The notes under the pieces: model-generated
What the model was told of the DNA's origin: nothing
What the model saw: only the letters and a program-made list of their open reading frames with translations
The model's database searches: none
Made by a program: the position numbers and the translations under genes
Origin: Planctomycetota bacterium
Lineage (GTDB): Bacteria > Planctomycetota > Phycisphaerae > Phycisphaerales > SM1A02
DNA: 44,254 nucleotides
Direction: 5' to 3'
Assembly (NCBI GenBank): GCA_009926625.1
Contig: RFON01000021.1
Span: 1-44,254, forward strand
Shown: piece after piece, positions 26,382-35,039 of the stretch
Layout: the number at the start of each line of letters is the position of its first letter
How positions within the stretch are numbered: the stretch's first letter is position 1

Positions 26382-26867
26382 TCACCTCCGACGATGCACT
26401 GCGCGGTCGATGTCCCGCTGCGACTCGCGCTTCGCAATCGACTGCCGCTTGTCCACCTTGCTCTTGCCCGTGCCCACCCCGATGAGCAGTTTGGCGAATC
26501 CGTTCTTGAAGTAGATCTTCAGCGGAACCAGCGAGACTCCCTTTGCCTGGACTTGACCCGCGAGCTTCTCGATCTCGCGGCGTGAAGCAAGAAGTCGGCG
26601 CACCCTGGTGGGGTTGTGCTGTCGGTCGCGGCCCGCCGGCGGGTACTCGGCGATGTGAACGCCATGCAGCGCAAGTTGGAGCGGCGTGCCCTCCGCCATG
26701 ACGAACCCCTCGGCGATGCTGACTTGTGAGGCCCGAACCGACTTCACCTCCGTGCCCTTCAGTTCCATGCCGCATTCGACCGTCTCGCCGATGGAAAAGT
26801 CGTGAAAGGCCCGCCGATTCTCGATGGTTGGGCTGTTCTTTGGCAGTTTCTCCGCACGACCCGACAT
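26382..26867 (-). CDS. smpB: SsrA-binding protein SmpB
   Basis: 161 residues. SmpB binds tmRNA and brings it to stalled ribosomes for trans-translation. Visible family motifs are ENRRAFHDFSIGETVECGMEL (a 20-residue N-terminal block), GTEVKSVRASQVSIAEGF, LHGVHIAEY, the RRLLASRREIEKLAGQV helix, SLVPLKIYFKNG and AKLLIGVGTGKSKVDKR, with a basic C-terminal tail ending VHRRR that is needed in the decoding centre in known SmpB. No tmRNA gene was found in the window. Convergent with the SDR gene and divergent from the metalloprotease gene. Confidence 0.95.
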   Translation of the reverse strand: MSGRAEKLPKNSPTIENRRAFHDFSIGETVECGMELKGTEVKSVRASQVSIAEGFVMAEGTPLQLALHGVHIAEYPPAGRDRQHNPTRVRRLLASRREIEKLAGQVQAKGVSLVPLKIYFKNGFAKLLIGVGTGKSKVDKRQSIAKRESQRDIDRAVHRRR

Positions 26868-27106
26868 CGACTCAGTCCGATCAGCAACCGCTTTGCGGTC
26901 GCAAAAGCATTGCGGGCATTTGCGGCGGGAATGTTGCCCCTTTGCGTTCTAGGTGCATATTTCCGCGTCAACGACTCGTAGAGTTTACGAAGTGTTTCCC
27001 TGGGGGGCGTGGGCGCGGAAGTTCGTCGCCTTCGAAGCGTGGTGATACTCCGATTTTCCCCAGTCCAACCCGTTCCATTCAAGTTCATCCAAGGCCCCAA
27101 CTCAAA

Positions 27107-29962
27107 ATGCACACTCTTCCACGGTCCTTCGCGGCCGAGTTCGTGGCGGCGTCATCGCTGATCGCAACCGTCATTGGTTTCCTCGGCGCCGCCCCGTCAT
27201 TCGCTCAGCAGGTCGATCCATTCGGCGGCAAGAACGAAGGCGCGATTGTTGGAGTCGATGCTGCGGCAGCCCAGGCGCAGTTCAAGGACCTGCATCCCGC
27301 AACCGAACTTTTCACCAGCGCAGGACGAGTGACCTGCCTCTCTGGACGATTTTTCTCCCAAGGCACCTCGCCATCGCGTAGCGCAGAAGCGTTCGTTCGA
27401 CGGCATGCGGGGATCTTTGGTGTTCGCGAGCAGGACATCGTGCCATTCGGCGCGTTCCCGCAGGCCGTTCACTCCGTGGGTGTCATGTGGGACGAGGCAA
27501 CGCAGTCCTACGGCTTCACGCTGCTTGGTTACTCGCAGGTGGTGAACGGTGTTCCCGTGTTCCGCACCGCGCTCAAGTTGCTCATGCGAAACGAAGCTGG
27601 GTTCCCGTTGGTGCTCGCCAGCGCCGACCTGCGCGATCTTGGCGATTTCCCCGCAGCGCTCGCAGGCAAGCCATCGCTTGCGGACTTTGAACAGCGCGTC
27701 TGGAGCAGCGAGGCAATCCCGCACCGCGCGTTTGGCGATGCTCAAGAAGCGCAACTGGTCATCTTCGCTGGGACGGACGATGCTCCTGCGCAGCCGACTC
27801 TTGCGGTCAGCTTCGTGGTTGAGCGCGGCGTGCCCGGAACCGGCTACACCAAGATGCTGTATGTCGCGGATGCGCGAACGGGCAAGGTGCTGTTCTCGGA
27901 GAGCCAGGTCTTCCACGCCGATGTCTCAGGAACGATTGCCGCGCAGGCAACACAAGGCTTTGCTGCCGATGCGTGCGGCCCCGAGGCGCAAACGGGTATG
28001 CCCTACGCGCGAGTGACCGCGGGCGCAACCACTGTCTTTGCCAACGCGAGCGGAAACTTCGTGGTTCCCAACGCGGGAACTGGTGCCGTCAGTGTGACCA
28101 GTGACTTCGCCGTTGCAGGTCGCTACTTCAAGGTGGCCGACAACGCGGGTGCCGTGTCTTCGCTCTCGCAGAGCATCCCGAGCGGCAGTTCGGCAACCCT
28201 CGTTCACAACGCTGCGAACACGGATGCCAATGTGCGCGCGCAGGTGAACGCGTACCTCCATGCCAATGTCGCGCGAGACGCGATCCTTGCAGCGAATCCA
28301 AACTACCCCGTGGTCGTGAGCCAGCAGGACAGTTCCGCGTTCCAGATCAATGTGCAAGTGTCGGGAACCTGCAACGCGTTCTACAACGGCAGTTCCATCA
28401 ACTTCTATCCAGCGGGCGGTGGATGCAACAACACCGCATTCGCGACGGTGGTTCACCACGAGTATGGTCACCACATGGTCGCATCCGCCGGCAGTGGGCA
28501 GGGTGCCTACGGCGAGGGGCAGGCTGATGTCCTGTCGGTCGCCATCAGTGAGTCACCGCTGCTGGCAGTCGGTTTCCAGTCGTGCAGTACTGGACTCCGA
28601 GACGCTGACAACACCAATCAGTATTCGGAGTCGGGGTGTTCGACGGCTGGCAGCGCGATCCATACCTGCGGCACGCTGCTCTCAGGCTGCGTGTGGGACA
28701 CATGGCTGAACATGCAGGCCGCAGAGCCGACCAACTACCGCAGCATCATGCGGAATCTGATGGTCAACAGCACACTGCTCCATACCGGCACTGGCATCAA
28801 CAGCGACATCACGCGCCACTACCTGACGCTCGATGACAACAACGCGACACTCGAGGACGGCACCCCGCACTACGCGCAGATCAACACCGGCTTCTCCGAC
28901 CACGGGCTGCCGGGCCCTGCAGTCTCGCCGCTCGCGTTCGTTGTCGCTGGCGGTCTTCCCGTGTACGCCACGCCATCGTCGACCAGCACGCTCACCGTCA
29001 CCGTTTCACCACTGGGTGCACAACCGCAATCGGGGACGGGACGCCTGTTCTGGCGCACGGGCTCAAGCGGCGCGTTCACCAGCGTGGCAATGACCCAAGG
29101 AGCAGCCAACGTGTACACGGCCTCGCTTCCAATGGGAGCATGCGGCGTACCTACGCAGTACTACTTCCAGGCGCAGACAACATCCGGCACCACGGTGACG
29201 AGTCCCGCAACGGCGCCGACCGCGGTCCACACGATCTCGGCGGGCTACGGCGATGCCGTGACCGTGTTCGACAATCTCGAGATCAATACCGGATGGACAG
29301 CAGGCATCCCAGGAGATACCGCCACGAGCGGGACATGGATTCGCGTCGATCCCAATGGAACGCAGGCGCAGCCCGAGAACGATTACTCCGCTGCGCCTGG
29401 TGTGAACTGCTACATCACGGGACAGGGCTCGGTCGGCGGTGCACTCGGCGAGGCGGACATCGATGGCGGTGTGACCACGCTGATGACGCCGGCTTTCTCG
29501 CTCCTGAATGTGGCAGAAGCTCAGGTCTCCTATGCGCGTTGGTACTCCAACGACAAGGGAGCAGCGCCCAACACCGATTCGATGCCCGTGCAGATCTCCA
29601 ACGACAACGGCGTGTCGTGGGTTCAGTTGGAATCGGTGACGGAGAACCTGAATGCATGGTCCGTGAAGACTTTCCGCGTGGCAAACTTCGTGACGCCAAC
29701 TGCGACCATGCGAGTCCGTTGGCTCGCAAGTGATCTCGGCAGTGGCTCGCTTGTGGAAGCTGGCGTGGACGACTTCCGTGTCTTCGGAATCGATTGCACT
29801 TCCCCCGCCAACCCGGCTGACTTGGACAGCGATGGCTCCGTCAACGGACTGGACCTCGCGATCCTTCTCAGCGGTTGGGCTTCGGCGGCGGGCGATGTGA
29901 ATGGCGACGGCACCACGGACGGTAATGATCTCGCAGTGCTGTTGTCCGCGTGGACGGGCTGA
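27107..29962 (+). CDS. secreted M36/M4-like zinc metalloprotease with dockerin-like C-terminus
   Basis: 951 residues. A signal peptide (hydrophobic core about 12-30, end PSFAQQ) precedes an inhibitory propeptide region (FTP/PepSY-like, about 60-260, with QVVNGVPVFRTALKLLM). The catalytic domain has HEYGH (H451, E452, H455) and GEGQAD, in which E470 is the probable third zinc ligand, a sequence type like the GEGWSD of fungalysins (M36). The spacing is shorter than in fungalysin. Later come beta-sandwich domains (about 610-890). The last 47 residues hold two calcium-loop repeats DLDSDGSVNGLDLAILLSGW and DVNGDGTTDGNDLAVLLSAW. It should digest extracellular protein for nutrition. The ATG at 27107 fits the signal peptide. 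The 239-base region upstream shows no clear promoter. Confidence 0.87.
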   Translation: MHTLPRSFAAEFVAASSLIATVIGFLGAAPSFAQQVDPFGGKNEGAIVGVDAAAAQAQFKDLHPATELFTSAGRVTCLSGRFFSQGTSPSRSAEAFVRRHAGIFGVREQDIVPFGAFPQAVHSVGVMWDEATQSYGFTLLGYSQVVNGVPVFRTALKLLMRNEAGFPLVLASADLRDLGDFPAALAGKPSLADFEQRVWSSEAIPHRAFGDAQEAQLVIFAGTDDAPAQPTLAVSFVVERGVPGTGYTKMLYVADARTGKVLFSESQVFHADVSGTIAAQATQGFAADACGPEAQTGMPYARVTAGATTVFANASGNFVVPNAGTGAVSVTSDFAVAGRYFKVADNAGAVSSLSQSIPSGSSATLVHNAANTDANVRAQVNAYLHANVARDAILAANPNYPVVVSQQDSSAFQINVQVSGTCNAFYNGSSINFYPAGGGCNNTAFATVVHHEYGHHMVASAGSGQGAYGEGQADVLSVAISESPLLAVGFQSCSTGLRDADNTNQYSESGCSTAGSAIHTCGTLLSGCVWDTWLNMQAAEPTNYRSIMRNLMVNSTLLHTGTGINSDITRHYLTLDDNNATLEDGTPHYAQINTGFSDHGLPGPAVSPLAFVVAGGLPVYATPSSTSTLTVTVSPLGAQPQSGTGRLFWRTGSSGAFTSVAMTQGAANVYTASLPMGACGVPTQYYFQAQTTSGTTVTSPATAPTAVHTISAGYGDAVTVFDNLEINTGWTAGIPGDTATSGTWIRVDPNGTQAQPENDYSAAPGVNCYITGQGSVGGALGEADIDGGVTTLMTPAFSLLNVAEAQVSYARWYSNDKGAAPNTDSMPVQISNDNGVSWVQLESVTENLNAWSVKTFRVANFVTPTATMRVRWLASDLGSGSLVEAGVDDFRVFGIDCTSPANPADLDSDGSVNGLDLAILLSGWASAAGDVNGDGTTDGNDLAVLLSAWTG

Positions 29963-30005
29963 TGTGATCACGCGCTGAACCCACCGCGTCGCGACTGCGA
30001 TTCCG

Positions 30006-30011
30006 TATACT
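30006..30011 (+). promoter_or_regulatory. -10-like element of tRNA-Leu
   Basis: TATACT, one step from TATAAT, stands 13 bases before the tRNA 5' end, a spacing that fits a start of transcription near 30018. No good -35 hexamer lies 16-18 bases upstream. A promoter is expected here because the tRNA is followed by its own terminator. Confidence 0.45.
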
Positions 30012-30023
30012 GCTCCGTCCGTT

Positions 30024-30107
30024 GCCCAGGTGGCGGAATTGGCAGACGCGCCAGCTTGAGGTGCTGGTGGGAGAAATCTCTTGGAGGTTCGAGTCCTCTT
30101 CTGGGCA
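30024..30107 (+). tRNA. tRNA-Leu (anticodon GAG)
   Basis: An 84-base cloverleaf. The acceptor stem GCCCAGG pairs with TCTGGGC (G-T at the inner end) with discriminator A73. The D arm contains GGCGGAATTGGCAGACGC. The anticodon arm is CCAGC-TTGAGGT-GCTGG, giving anticodon GAG for CUC/CUU leucine codons. A long type II variable arm (GGGAG/CTC) follows, and the T arm GGAGG-TTCGAGT-CCTCT is canonical. CCA is not encoded and must be added after transcription. CUC is a frequent leucine codon in this GC-rich DNA. Confidence 0.97.
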
Positions 30108-30113
30108 TTGATG

Positions 30114-30140
30114 AGGGCGCCGCCCGCGGGCGCCCTGTTT
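30114..30140 (+). terminator. terminator after tRNA-Leu
   Basis: AGGGCGCC (30114-30121) pairs with GGCGCCCT (30129-30136) around a 7-base loop, and GTTTCGTT follows. It stands 6 bases after the tRNA and before queE. Confidence 0.65.
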
Positions 30141-30182
30141 CGTTGAACCGTCGTCCGATGAGCCCACTCGCGGCAGTTTCCC

Positions 30183-30860
30183 GTGCCCCTTCGAATCAAC
30201 GAGATCTTCCATTCCGTGCAGGGCGAGTCGACCTGGGCGGGCGTCCCATGTGTGTTTGTTCGCCTGACCGGCTGCCCCCTTCGCTGCGGCTACTGCGATA
30301 CCGAGTACGCATTCCGCGAGGGATCGCTCCGCGAACGCGCCGATGTGTTGCGCGAGGCGCTTGCGTTCGACTGCGATCTGGTGGAAGTCACCGGCGGCGA
30401 ACCCCTTGCCCAGCGGGAGGCGTTCGATCTGATCCGCGAACTGCTCGATGCTGGTCGCACCGTGCTCGTCGAGACATCCGGTGCCATCGATACGGCTCCC
30501 GTCGATCCGCGCGCGCACATCATTCTTGACATCAAGACGCCAGGGTCGGGCGAGTCGACCCGCATGAACTGGACGAACCTGGACCGCCTGCGCGCGCACG
30601 ATGAGGTGAAGTTCGTGATCTGTTCACGGAGCGACTACGAGTTTGCGCGCGAGACGACGCGCAGCCACCGCCTGGTCGAGCGCTGCCGATGCGTCCTGTT
30701 TTCACCAGTGCACGAGCAGCCGCGCGGCAGAGAGATCGGCGGCATGCCAGGACTCTCACCGCGTGAACTCGCGGCTTGGGTTCTTGCGGATGGGCTTCGG
30801 GTGCGCGTGCAGATGCAGCTCCACAAGATCATCTGGGAGCCTCAGACGCGCGGCGTCTGA
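30183..30860 (+). CDS. queE: 7-carboxy-7-deazaguanine synthase (radical SAM)
   Basis: 225 residues, the short size of QueE. QueE makes 7-carboxy-7-deazaguanine from 6-carboxytetrahydropterin with SAM on the way to queuosine or archaeosine-type bases. The sequence shows FHSVQGESTWAG (9-20), the iron-sulfur motif CPLRCGYC (C31, C35, C38, the CX3CX2C form), VTGGEPL for SAM binding and QMQLHKIIWEP near the end. The GTG at 30183 gives MPLRINEIF. There is no strong ribosome binding site. Other queuosine genes are absent from the window. It stands alone after the tRNA terminator and converges with the DUF429-like gene. Confidence 0.92.
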   Translation: MPLRINEIFHSVQGESTWAGVPCVFVRLTGCPLRCGYCDTEYAFREGSLRERADVLREALAFDCDLVEVTGGEPLAQREAFDLIRELLDAGRTVLVETSGAIDTAPVDPRAHIILDIKTPGSGESTRMNWTNLDRLRAHDEVKFVICSRSDYEFARETTRSHRLVERCRCVLFSPVHEQPRGREIGGMPGLSPRELAAWVLADGLRVRVQMQLHKIIWEPQTRGV

Positions 30861-30912
30861 GTACGGCAGCGCGGCGAGTGGATCCCGCGGTCGCCCCGCC
30901 CCACCAACTCGG

Positions 30913-31665
30913 TCAGTACACCCAGCCCTCGACGAGCGCCTCGCGAGGGATGACCGTGGCCTGCGGCGGCGTGAGCAGCAGCAACGCATCGAGCGCGTCG
31001 CCCTCCTCGTCCGCCTCTGCTTCCGCGACGATTCGCGGGGGGATGCGAAGCCCAGTGGACATCAACTTCTGCAGGATTGTGTGCCGCACTTCGCGCGGCG
31101 GACCACCCGAACCCTTGTATCCACGCGCGGGCCAACCGCGGCGCAACAGCACGCTCGCTGGACAGCCCTCGCAGACCATCGCGTTCGATGCCGTTGGCGC
31201 CATCGGCACGATCGAGATTCCCGCATCGTGCAGTGGGATCAGCACCTCACAGATCAGCGTCCATGTCTGCTTGAAGATGCGAAGGTTCATTGGTGCCATC
31301 GGCGTGCGCGCTTCGATATCGGCACGGCGGCGCGGCTCCTCGCGCGATACTGATCGCATCATGGAACGCCACGCGCGAGGCGATCCGCTCTCAAGCGCCC
31401 ACCTCGCGGACGCGAGCCACTCCTCACGCACACCGTGCGCCCGAAGCGTCGCGAGCGGCAATCCAACGGGAGCATCGATGCGCCAGATGTGTCGCTCCGC
31501 TCGGGCAGATGAGTCAAGGATTGCTGCGAGCAATTGAGCGCGGTCCGCACGCGCCAGTCGCACGCCGCCAGATTCCAGGGTTGCAATGCGGATCTTGTGC
31601 AGCCCGCCCTGGTCGGCCCCAGAAAAGTCCACGCCATGCAGGATGGGCAGGTTGGGCGCGCTCAC
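30913..31665 (-). CDS. DUF429-like predicted nuclease (RNase H-like fold)
   Basis: 250 residues from a GTG start. GVDFSGA near the N-terminus, EGCPASVLLRRGWPARGYKG in the middle and DEEGDALDALLLL near the end carry the acidic residues that define the DUF429 family, predicted RNase H-fold nucleases without known substrate. The GTG at 31665 overlaps the TGA of the FmdB-like gene (GTGA), which I prefer to an ATG at 31707 that would overlap by 46 bases. It is the last gene of a minus-strand operon after a pseudouridine synthase and an FmdB-like protein, so a role near RNA is possible. Confidence 0.7.
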   Translation of the reverse strand: MSAPNLPILHGVDFSGADQGGLHKIRIATLESGGVRLARADRAQLLAAILDSSARAERHIWRIDAPVGLPLATLRAHGVREEWLASARWALESGSPRAWRSMMRSVSREEPRRRADIEARTPMAPMNLRIFKQTWTLICEVLIPLHDAGISIVPMAPTASNAMVCEGCPASVLLRRGWPARGYKGSGGPPREVRHTILQKLMSTGLRIPPRIVAEAEADEEGDALDALLLLTPPQATVIPREALVEGWVY

Positions 31666-31898
31666 TGGCGACCGCAGGCCGATTGTGGCTTGCCGCATGG
31701 GCAGCATCCGCCAACATGCACATGCGGTGACGCAGCCGTTCCTCCCTCAGACCCCGACACCCCAAAGGTGCTGAGCCTGCGGGTGAAGATCCTTCCCTTG
31801 CCTTGAGGATCAGAAACGGGGTCATCCGCCTGCGACATCGATCGAAGCAGCGTGATCACTTCGCCGTCTTCATCGCACACATACTCATATTGGGGCAT
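31662..31898 (-). CDS. FmdB family protein with a degenerate zinc ribbon
   Basis: 78 residues starting MPQYEYVCDEDGEVITLL, close to the FmdB/putative regulatory zinc ribbon start MPxYEYxCxxCGxxFE. The usual two CxxC pairs are lost: the first site keeps one cysteine (CDEDG) and the second reads VSDPQGKG. Family-like features remain: RSMSQADDP, a phenylalanine-rich turn and the C-terminal cysteine/glycine/histidine tail (HVHVGGCCPCGKPQSACG) found in planctomycete FmdB proteins, which could bind metal instead. It lies 32 bases after the pseudouridine synthase stop and is coupled to the DUF429-like gene. Confidence 0.7.
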   Translation of the reverse strand: MPQYEYVCDEDGEVITLLRSMSQADDPVSDPQGKGRIFTRRLSTFGVSGSEGGTAASPHVHVGGCCPCGKPQSACGRQ

Positions 31899-31930
31899 GG
31901 AACAAAGTGTAGGGAACCCATCCGTCGAAG

Positions 31931-32968
31931 TCATCGGCGGCGACCGCGAACCCCGCCCTTCCGCGCGCGCGACTCGGTCTTCCCGGCGCGGAACCCGCGC
32001 CCAGCACCCGACGCCCGTGCGCCCGACCGACCCGCACGGAAATCGCGCTTGCCGCCAGGGGCACCAACGATGCGCTGTGCACCACGCGTTTCGCGCGGCG
32101 TGCGTTCGAGGGCATGCAGTGCGCGTTCGCGGCGCTGACGAATGGCCGCAGTATCGGCGAAGGCTGCCGCACGAAGCTGCGCCAGTTCGCCACTGGTCAG
32201 GTCACGCCACTCTCCGACGGCGATTCCGCGAAGCTGGAGCGGACCGATTCGCGTCCGCTTGATGCGCTTGACGGGGCGTCCGATTTCAGCGAGCGCATCG
32301 CGAATGGTGCGCTGCCGCGGCTCGTTGACTTCGATGGCGAGCAGCGTGCGTTCCCCCTCGCGGCGAAGGATGCGAACATGCGACAATTGTCCGCCGTCCG
32401 CCGACCTGCCCGAAGCAGCGCCGAACAGCGCTTGCTCGATGTGCGGGAGGTCACTCGCCTGCACATCACTGCGAACCAGCACCTCGTACTCCTTGCCGAT
32501 CTCGTAGCGAGGATGCGTCAGGCGATTGATGAGTTCACCATCATTGGTCAGCAGCACGAGGCCGATGGCATCGACATCGAGACGCCCCACTGGGTTGAGT
32601 CGAGCCCCACTTGGATGATCGACGAGCGCGAGCACTGACGCGCGCCCCTCTGGATCGGCGCGAGTGACCAGCGATCCGCCGGGCTTGTGCAGCATCACGA
32701 ACACATGCTCCTGCGCGCGCTGCATCGGCTTGCCATCGATGGCGATTCGATCGCGCGTTGGATCGACCCACGCCGGCAGAGCGGCCACCACCTCGCCGTT
32801 CACGGTCACCCGCCCCGCGTCGATCATCTGCTCCGCTTCACGCCTCGATGCGGCGCCCGCATCTGCGATCACCTTCTGGATGCGCACACCGCGCGCGGCA
32901 TCCATGAACGAATGGTTTGGTTTGCTTCGGCGTCGCCGCATCGGGCGGAAGGTAACCGCTCGGGTCAC
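31931..32968 (-). CDS. pseudouridine synthase, RsuA/RluB family
   Basis: 345 residues. An S4 RNA-binding domain (about 27-75, IQKVIADAGAASRREAEQMI) precedes the catalytic domain with VFVMLHKPGG and GRLDVDAIGLVLLTNDGEL, in which D131 is the nucleophile. KRIKRTRIGPLQLRGI and WRDLTSGELAQL follow, as in RluB/RsuA. A basic Gly/Arg/Lys tail of about 60 residues ends the protein. It modifies a uridine in rRNA (16S or 23S cannot be told). The start is uncertain: GTG 32968, ATG 32941 or ATG 32905 all lie before the S4 domain and none has a clear ribosome binding site. The divergent lipoprotein gene starts at 32985, which favours a shorter start to leave room for promoters. Confidence 0.9.
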   Translation of the reverse strand: MTRAVTFRPMRRRRSKPNHSFMDAARGVRIQKVIADAGAASRREAEQMIDAGRVTVNGEVVAALPAWVDPTRDRIAIDGKPMQRAQEHVFVMLHKPGGSLVTRADPEGRASVLALVDHPSGARLNPVGRLDVDAIGLVLLTNDGELINRLTHPRYEIGKEYEVLVRSDVQASDLPHIEQALFGAASGRSADGGQLSHVRILRREGERTLLAIEVNEPRQRTIRDALAEIGRPVKRIKRTRIGPLQLRGIAVGEWRDLTSGELAQLRAAAFADTAAIRQRRERALHALERTPRETRGAQRIVGAPGGKRDFRAGRSGARASGAGRGFRAGKTESRARKGGVRGRRR

Positions 32969-32984
32969 CTTCTATGCTTCGCCA

Positions 32985-35030
32985 GTGCGAACCGCCGCAA
33001 TCTGGTTGACCGTGACGATCGTTGGCTGTGCCTCCGTCGAATCTCCTCGCGGTGATGGCACTACGCCCGCACATGGTCCGCGTTCACCCGCGTCGTTGTC
33101 CGAGGCAACCGACAGCGCGACAGCCCTGCTCGATCTTCGCAGCGAGTCCTCGCCCGTCGCCCAAGCGCTCAGCAACCGTGGACTCACCGCCAACGCCTGC
33201 GCAACCACGCTGCGCATTCAGGATGCCCTGCAAGCAAATGCCAACGACTCGATGTCTGCACCGATGCAGCGCCTCGCTGCACTGCCTACCGCTGCACCGT
33301 CGGTTGCTGGGGAGTTGCTGCTTCCGTTCGTGCCGGCCGCTGATGATGCGCCACGCGCCTCGCATATTCGGCGGGCGGCAGAGTTCGTGTGCCATGCATG
33401 GCAACTCGATGCATCCCTCCTTCCACCGCCCCAAGGGTCCGTGCCCGTCCCAGGTGCACAGGGAGCTGTGTACGCCATGGATTTCCTGCTGAACACGCCG
33501 CGACTGCTTCTCGAAGATGCGCTGCGCGACCGCCCGAGCATCGAGGAAGTCGAATCCATCGCCCGCATGCTCCGCGTCGAAATCAGCCCATCGCGCGAGT
33601 CGCGCGCAGCGTTGCAGGGTGCAACGGAGCGCTTGGGAACTCGCCTGCGCGGGGAGAACGGATGCATGTGGGCGATTGCCCGATCGCTCGCGCACCTTGA
33701 CACAACCTTCGGGGTCACTGCCGACTGGAGCACGGAGGAAGCGGAGCCCGTGCCGCCCGAGATTGCGGCAGCCATCGGCGGCAGCGTTCTCACGGCGCAG
33801 GAAGTTGCGGGTATCGGTTGGGTGGTGGTCGGCGGGACTGGTGACAACCGCTACGACATGTCCCGCATCGCCGCTGTGTTCGATCCCGCTGGCAATGACC
33901 GCTATGTGTGGGGAACGCTTCGCGAGGGCAATCAGGGCATCGTTGATCTTGCGGGCAACGATCAGTACGAGGGAAGCGCAGAACAGGGACCTGCGGGCGC
34001 GTGGCGCGGCATTTCGATCGTGCTCGATGTCGATGGGAACGATGCGTACTCGGGCGGTCGGTTGAGCGGTGGAAGCGGATGGCTCGGTGTCGGGCTGCTC
34101 ATCGACCGCGCGGGCGATGATGTGTACGACTGCGGTCAGTGGTCGCTCGGAGCAGGACTGTGCGGCGCTGGGTTCCTGTTCGATGATGCGGGCCGCGATG
34201 TCTACTTCGATCGCGGGTTTTCGCAGGGTCTTGGAGGACCTGTGGGGATCGGACTCTTGGTCGACTCATCTGGCAACGACCTTCACCACAGTCGCGGCGC
34301 CACGCGCGGCGCCGATGCGGTACCGAGCGTTCCGCTTGGATTCTCCCAAGGGATGGCGGTCGGGGCGCGCCGGCTACTGCCAGGCGGTATCGGTGCGCTC
34401 GTGGACATCGGAGGCGATGACCGCTACGAAGCGGATGAGTTTTCGCAAGGCGGCGGGTACTGGCTTGGGCTCGGCATGATGATCGATACGGAGGGCAACG
34501 ATCTCTACCGAGGCAGCCATTACTCGCAGGGCTTTGGGTGTCATCAGGCTGCAGGTGCCCTGATCGATCTTGGGGGCGACGACACCTATTGGTCCACGAT
34601 CAGTGCCGCGCAGGGTGCGGCGTGGGACGAAGCGATCGGCGTGCTTGTCGATGCGGGCGGTGATGATTCGTATCGGGGCGGTGCGCTCGTGCAAGGTGCC
34701 GCAGCGCAGAGTGCCTTGGCTGCCCTCGTTGACTTCGGAGGCCACGATCACTTCAGTGCAGCAGGTCCTTTTGTCCAGGGTGAATCAGGCCCGAACACCT
34801 ACAACCCCGACCATCGATCCGCGCGTGCATTCAGTGTGTTGCTGCTCGGCGGCATGGATGCGTTCACCAGTGCTGGACCGTGGACGGACAACCTGGTCTG
34901 GCAGTTCCCCACGAGCGGCAGTGATGCTCCACTGGACACGCCGATGATGGGACTGCGGGCTCGTGGAGTGATGGACCGCCGAGGCACGACGCACACGACT
35001 TCCGTGCGAAGCGCACCGCTGTCGCGATAG
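32985..35030 (+). CDS. lipoprotein with twelve G(D/N)DxY repeats
   Basis: 681 residues from GTG 32985. The signal ends in a lipobox IVGC (C15), so the protein should be lipid-anchored. Residues 16-285 are mainly helical without known motif. From 286 to 590 a repeat of about 27 residues recurs, each with a G-D/N-D-x-Y core: 286, 303, 324, 351, 377, 403, 430, 477, 504, 531, 559 and 586. Between cores a glycine-rich part such as SQGxGxxxGIGLLVD recurs. The regular spacing and Asp/Gly/Tyr turns suggest a beta-helix or calcium-stabilised stacked fold. Longer in-frame starts overlap the divergent gene. It heads a four-gene operon with YihY, STAS and small lipoprotein genes. Confidence 0.7.
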   Translation: MRTAAIWLTVTIVGCASVESPRGDGTTPAHGPRSPASLSEATDSATALLDLRSESSPVAQALSNRGLTANACATTLRIQDALQANANDSMSAPMQRLAALPTAAPSVAGELLLPFVPAADDAPRASHIRRAAEFVCHAWQLDASLLPPPQGSVPVPGAQGAVYAMDFLLNTPRLLLEDALRDRPSIEEVESIARMLRVEISPSRESRAALQGATERLGTRLRGENGCMWAIARSLAHLDTTFGVTADWSTEEAEPVPPEIAAAIGGSVLTAQEVAGIGWVVVGGTGDNRYDMSRIAAVFDPAGNDRYVWGTLREGNQGIVDLAGNDQYEGSAEQGPAGAWRGISIVLDVDGNDAYSGGRLSGGSGWLGVGLLIDRAGDDVYDCGQWSLGAGLCGAGFLFDDAGRDVYFDRGFSQGLGGPVGIGLLVDSSGNDLHHSRGATRGADAVPSVPLGFSQGMAVGARRLLPGGIGALVDIGGDDRYEADEFSQGGGYWLGLGMMIDTEGNDLYRGSHYSQGFGCHQAAGALIDLGGDDTYWSTISAAQGAAWDEAIGVLVDAGGDDSYRGGALVQGAAAQSALAALVDFGGHDHFSAAGPFVQGESGPNTYNPDHRSARAFSVLLLGGMDAFTSAGPWTDNLVWQFPTSGSDAPLDTPMMGLRARGVMDRRGTTHTTSVRSAPLSR

Positions 35031-35039
35031 GATTGCGTT

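Noticed and set aside
26726..27106. Longer N-terminus of the metalloprotease
   Set aside because: The in-frame extension overlaps smpB and would place 127 residues before a clear signal peptide that starts at 27107.
30840..30912. A terminator between queE and the DUF429-like gene
   Set aside because: No hairpin with more than a few pairs and no T-run was visible.
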